Origin: Desulfobacterales bacterium
Lineage (GTDB): Bacteria; Desulfobacterota; Desulfobacteria; Desulfobacterales; BuS5
DNA length: 7,678 nucleotides
NCBI GenBank assembly: GCA_016735355.1
Contig: JAERRQ010000352.1
Coordinates: forward strand, 1-7,678
Reading direction: 5' to 3'
Shown: one piece after another, positions 7,031-7,678 of the stretch
Layout of the letters: each line of letters starts with the position of its first letter
How positions within the stretch are numbered: the stretch's first letter is position 1
Notes under the pieces: model-generated
Seen by the model: only the letters and a program-made list of their open reading frames with translations
The model's database searches: none
Told to the model about the DNA's origin: nothing
Position numbers and translations under genes: made by a program

Positions 7031-7054
7031 GTAGGGGCACAAAATTTTGTGCCC
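7031..7054. repeat. GTAGGGG-CAAAATTTTG family palindrome, copy 3
   Basis: GTAGGGGCACAAAATTTTG followed by TGCCC; the core 7035-7054 is a perfect 20-base palindrome. It differs from copy 1 at two positions in each arm (CA for TT, TG for AA), and the changes are paired so that the stem is kept. It lies 23 bases past the stop of the DppD-like gene. No T-run follows, so intrinsic termination is unlikely. Confidence 0.85.
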
Positions 7055-7077
7055 TCTTGCCTTCTACATTATATTGA

Positions 7078-7678
7078 TCATAATAAAAAACAAGCGGCCT
7101 TTCTATTTTTGCCGATATCCTTAAGAGCCGGTTTTTCCCCTATGCATCTTGTAAAAGCGAATTCACATCTTTCGCAAAAATGACATCCTGTGGGATAATT
7201 ATATGGGGATGGCACGTAACCCGCAACAGCCTTTAACCTTTTTCCAGAGCAGCCCAGTTTCGGGATGGAATTCAATAGCCCTTTGGTGTATGGATGAGCA
7301 GGCGATGAAAAGATATCATTCCGCAAACCCTCTTCAACTATTTCCGAAGCATACATTACAACTACCCTGTCGCACATTTCCCAGATTACACCCATATCAT
7401 GGGTAATGATCAGGATAGAAACATCCTTGTTTTTCATTGCGCGAATAAGTTCAAAAATTTGCATCTGGATTGTTACATCAAGGGCCGTTGTAGGTTCATC
7501 CGCTATGAGAAGATTAGGCTCAGTCATCAGGGCCATTGATATCATTACCCTCTGCTGCATCCCCCCCGAAAGCTGATGGGGCAAGGCAAACATTCTCTCT
7601 TTGGCATCAGAAATGCCGACCTTCCCCAGCCATTGTTCCGACAATTTCCAGGCCTCTTTTTTGCTGATTTTTCTATGC
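7078..7678 (-). CDS. dppD: Oligopeptide/dipeptide ABC transporter ATP-binding protein, DppD/OppD type, N-terminus missing
   Basis: The frame is open to the right edge; the visible 199 residues are the C-terminal part, and the Walker A region lies outside the window. A TTG at 7644 is not the true start: coding continues upstream as HRKISKKEAWK, typical of the helical region before the signature. Counting from the first full codon, the signature is LSGGMQQRV (36-44), Walker B LLIADEP (56-62, Glu61), D-loop TALD, and switch His93 in ITHD. The C-terminal oligopeptide-transporter region has Cys165, 171, 178 and 196, matching the spacing in the DppF-like partner, plus an extra Cys168. It forms the ATPase pair with the downstream subunit; permease and binding-protein genes are expected beyond the right edge. 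The LSGGM signature and gene order favour DppD over DppF. OppD is an equal alternative name. Confidence 0.93.
   Translation of the reverse strand, partial: HRKISKKEAWKLSEQWLGKVGISDAKERMFALPHQLSGGMQQRVMISMALMTEPNLLIADEPTTALDVTIQMQIFELIRAMKNKDVSILIITHDMGVIWEMCDRVVVMYASEIVEEGLRNDIFSSPAHPYTKGLLNSIPKLGCSGKRLKAVAGYVPSPYNYPTGCHFCERCEFAFTRCIGEKPALKDIGKNRKAACFLL

Larger units (their letters stand above)
6973..7054. repeat. Composite inverted pair of palindromes between the two transporter ATPase genes
   Basis: Copy 2 and copy 3 face each other. The 24 bases at 6976-6999 match the reverse complement of 7031-7054 with a single mismatch, across a 31-base spacer. The spacer holds another stem, CAATCC (7002-7007) with GGATTG (7015-7020). 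Each arm is itself a palindrome, so the element can fold as three small hairpins or one long one. The layout recalls paired REP units (BIMEs) or a small MITE. No flanking ORF, target duplication or transposase is seen. It fills most of the 138-base gap inside what should be one transcription unit. Confidence 0.75.

Noticed and set aside
7642..7644. TTG as the start of a short 188-residue ATPase
   Set aside because: The frame continues to the window edge with family-like sequence, and an ATPase without Walker A would be non-functional; the gene is cut by the window, not short.

Overview
The window reads as a piece of chromosome from a flagellated, Gram-negative, signalling-rich bacterium of moderate to low GC. 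A member of the Desulfobacterota (former Deltaproteobacteria) is my best guess. This rests on the style of the proteins (multi-receiver hybrid kinase with HPt, REC-HD-GYP protein, HAMP-poor Cache chemoreceptor) and on short GTAGGGG-type palindromes scattered between genes. It is an inference, not a database result.

Layout. (1) Positions 1-2179, plus strand: the C-terminal end of a hybrid histidine kinase (tail of one receiver, a complete receiver, an HPt domain), followed after 16 bases by a response regulator with an HD-GYP cyclic-di-GMP phosphodiesterase output. They look like one operon and probably one phosphorelay. (2) Positions 2180-2255: a short convergent gap with a near-perfect palindrome. 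(3) Positions 2256-4256, minus strand: a complete methyl-accepting chemotaxis protein with a periplasmic double-Cache-like sensor. (4) Positions 4257-4488: a 232-base divergent intergenic region with a good match to a flagellar sigma-28 promoter facing the chemoreceptor, a weaker sigma-70-like site facing the other way, and a 19-codon mini-ORF of doubtful status. (5) Positions 4489-5937, plus strand: an unrecognised membrane protein with a histone-H1-like Lys/Ala/Thr tail, a long Ala/Glu/Lys helical repeat, one membrane segment and a conserved-looking outer domain. (6) Positions 5968-7678, minus strand: two ATPase subunits of an oligopeptide/dipeptide ABC importer, DppF/OppF-like (complete) and DppD/OppD-like (N-terminus beyond the window). 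They are separated by 138 bases holding two inverted copies of the same palindrome family seen at 2193.

How the parts relate. The first three proteins fit a theme of environmental sensing: a phosphorelay ending in cyclic-di-GMP breakdown, and a motility receptor under flagellar control. The peptide importer is a separate transcription unit, converging on the unknown membrane protein with only 30 bases between stop codons. No tRNA, rRNA, CRISPR array, transposase or phage gene is visible. The least ordinary items are the unknown protein at 4489-5937 and the palindrome family, whose copies differ by paired changes that keep the stem intact.
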